Assembly (NCBI GenBank): GCA_022785155.1
Contig: JALFRH010000086.1
Coordinates: 1-6,072, forward strand
From: Spirochaetales bacterium
Lineage (GTDB): Bacteria > Spirochaetota > Spirochaetia > Sphaerochaetales > Sphaerochaetaceae
Length of the DNA stretch: 6,072 nucleotides
Reading direction: 5' to 3'
Positions 5,605 through 6,072 of the stretch are shown here, one piece after another (the stretch's first letter is position 1; each line of letters opens with the position of its first letter). The position numbers and the translations under genes are program-made. The notes below the pieces were generated by a model that was not told where the DNA came from, made no database searches, and saw only the letters and a list, made by a program, of their open reading frames with translations.

Positions 5605-5787
5605 TTATTTGCCAAAGAGATAGAAAATTCCGGCAGCTTCAAGGATCATCAATATCACCGTAATGAGCAATGCTGCAATACCGATTCCGATAATCAAATC
5701 CAAAGTCTTTAAGGAGAGGTGTACATGACTGTACCACTCCTCCTTGATACTTTGCCACCTTTTCTTCTTTGTCTCTTTATCTGTCAT
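5605..5787 (-). CDS. Small single-span membrane protein coupled to mglC
   Basis: The 60-residue product has a charged, basic N-terminal part (DKETKKKRWQSIKEEW, residues 3-18), an amphipathic stretch, and one hydrophobic segment at about residues 30-57 (LIIGIGIAALLITVILMILE then AAGIFYLF), ending GK. The Lys/Arg-rich N-terminus predicts a cytoplasmic N-terminus and a single membrane span. Its ATG overlaps the mglC stop as ATGA (5784-5787), so it is probably translated by coupling and made in step with the permease. I do not recognise a named family. A role as an accessory or assembly subunit of the sugar transporter is an inference from the coupling only. It is the last gene of the mgl unit and faces the WYL gene across a hairpin. 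Confidence 0.75.
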   Translation of the reverse strand: MTDKETKKKRWQSIKEEWYSHVHLSLKTLDLIIGIGIAALLITVILMILEAAGIFYLFGK

Positions 5788-6072
5788 TTCTTGGCAATGT
5801 ACTTTCTGATATCGAGGGCGACAGCTACTACAATGACGACACCCTGGACGACATAGTTGTAGTATGGGTTGACGCCAAGGAACTGAAGGACAATCTTCAA
5901 AAGTTCGAAAACAAGGACACCGACAAGAATTCCAGATACAGTTCCTATACCTCCGGTTGTGGAGACACCACCGATTGTACAGCCTGCAATTGCTTCAAGT
6001 TCGTATCCCATACCCATGGAAGCTGAGGATCCACCGGACTTGGCTGCCAAGAGATAGCCTGCAACAGCATAC
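5784..6072 (-). CDS. mglC: Galactose/methyl-galactoside ABC transporter permease MglC, C-terminal part
   Basis: Only the last 95 residues are visible; the gene runs off the right edge, where the frame is still open (YAVAGYLLAAKSGG). MglC is the membrane permease of the Mgl sugar importer, working with a periplasmic binding protein (MglB) and a double ATPase (MglA). The visible part carries the permease loop GYELEAIAGCTIGGVSTTGG, which contacts the ATPase, followed by two hydrophobic segments and the end FLGVNPYYNYVVQG then VALDIRKYIAKK. The order LGVNPYY, then a hydrophobic span, then D-x-RKYI is characteristic of MglC rather than the ribose permease RbsC. Substrate could be galactose, glucose or a related sugar. 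The upstream partners would lie beyond the window. Confidence 0.93.
   Translation of the reverse strand, partial: YAVAGYLLAAKSGGSSASMGMGYELEAIAGCTIGGVSTTGGIGTVSGILVGVLVFELLKIVLQFLGVNPYYNYVVQGVVIVVAVALDIRKYIAKK

Noticed and set aside
5769..6026. Plus-strand 85-codon frame opposite mglC
   Set aside because: The minus strand clearly encodes the MglC C-terminus; the plus frame is an Asp/Thr/Ser-rich shadow.

Overview
The window reads as a piece of bacterial chromosome, moderately AT-rich (roughly 40-45% GC judged by eye), with arginine written mostly as AGA/AGG and several tightly packed gene boundaries. I cannot assign a genus. The combination of a SlyX-like protein, an MglC-type sugar permease, a FatA-type acyl-ACP thioesterase and a WYL regulator would fit a spirochaete of the Sphaerochaeta/Treponema kind, but this is an inference from gene content and not a proven placement. 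Nothing here looks like a phage, plasmid or CRISPR locus.

Layout. (1) Positions 1-1857, plus strand: the 3' nine-tenths of recG, the branch-migrating repair helicase, open at the left edge. (2) Positions 1858-2254: about 400 bases without a convincing gene. They hold a minus-strand stop-free stretch of 94 codons that may be a decayed transposase end, a long imperfect inverted repeat and an AT-rich hairpin. (3) Positions 2255-4160, plus strand: a three-gene operon with overlapping ends, made of an HD-domain hydrolase, rsmD (16S rRNA guanine-N2 methyltransferase) and an acyl-ACP thioesterase, closed by a strong intrinsic terminator. (4) Positions 4232-5567: a divergent pair, with a SlyX-like small coiled-coil protein on the minus strand and a WYL-family transcription regulator on the plus strand. 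Their shared upstream region carries three TGTTGC repeats spaced 22 and 41 bases apart. (5) Positions 5605-6072, minus strand: the 3' end of mglC, open at the right edge, followed with an ATGA overlap by a 60-residue single-span membrane protein. This unit converges on the WYL gene, with a hairpin between them.

How the genes relate. recG and the rsmD operon are housekeeping functions (replication-fork repair and ribosome maturation), with a fatty-acid-releasing thioesterase and an HD phosphohydrolase translationally tied to rsmD. The WYL regulator most plausibly controls its own promoter and perhaps slyX through the phased repeats. The mgl unit imports galactose or a related sugar. The best leads for novelty are the small protein coupled to mglC, the phased repeats, the Glu-to-Gln change next to the thioesterase active-site cysteine, and the unexplained structured gap after recG. 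I did not find a large undescribed system.
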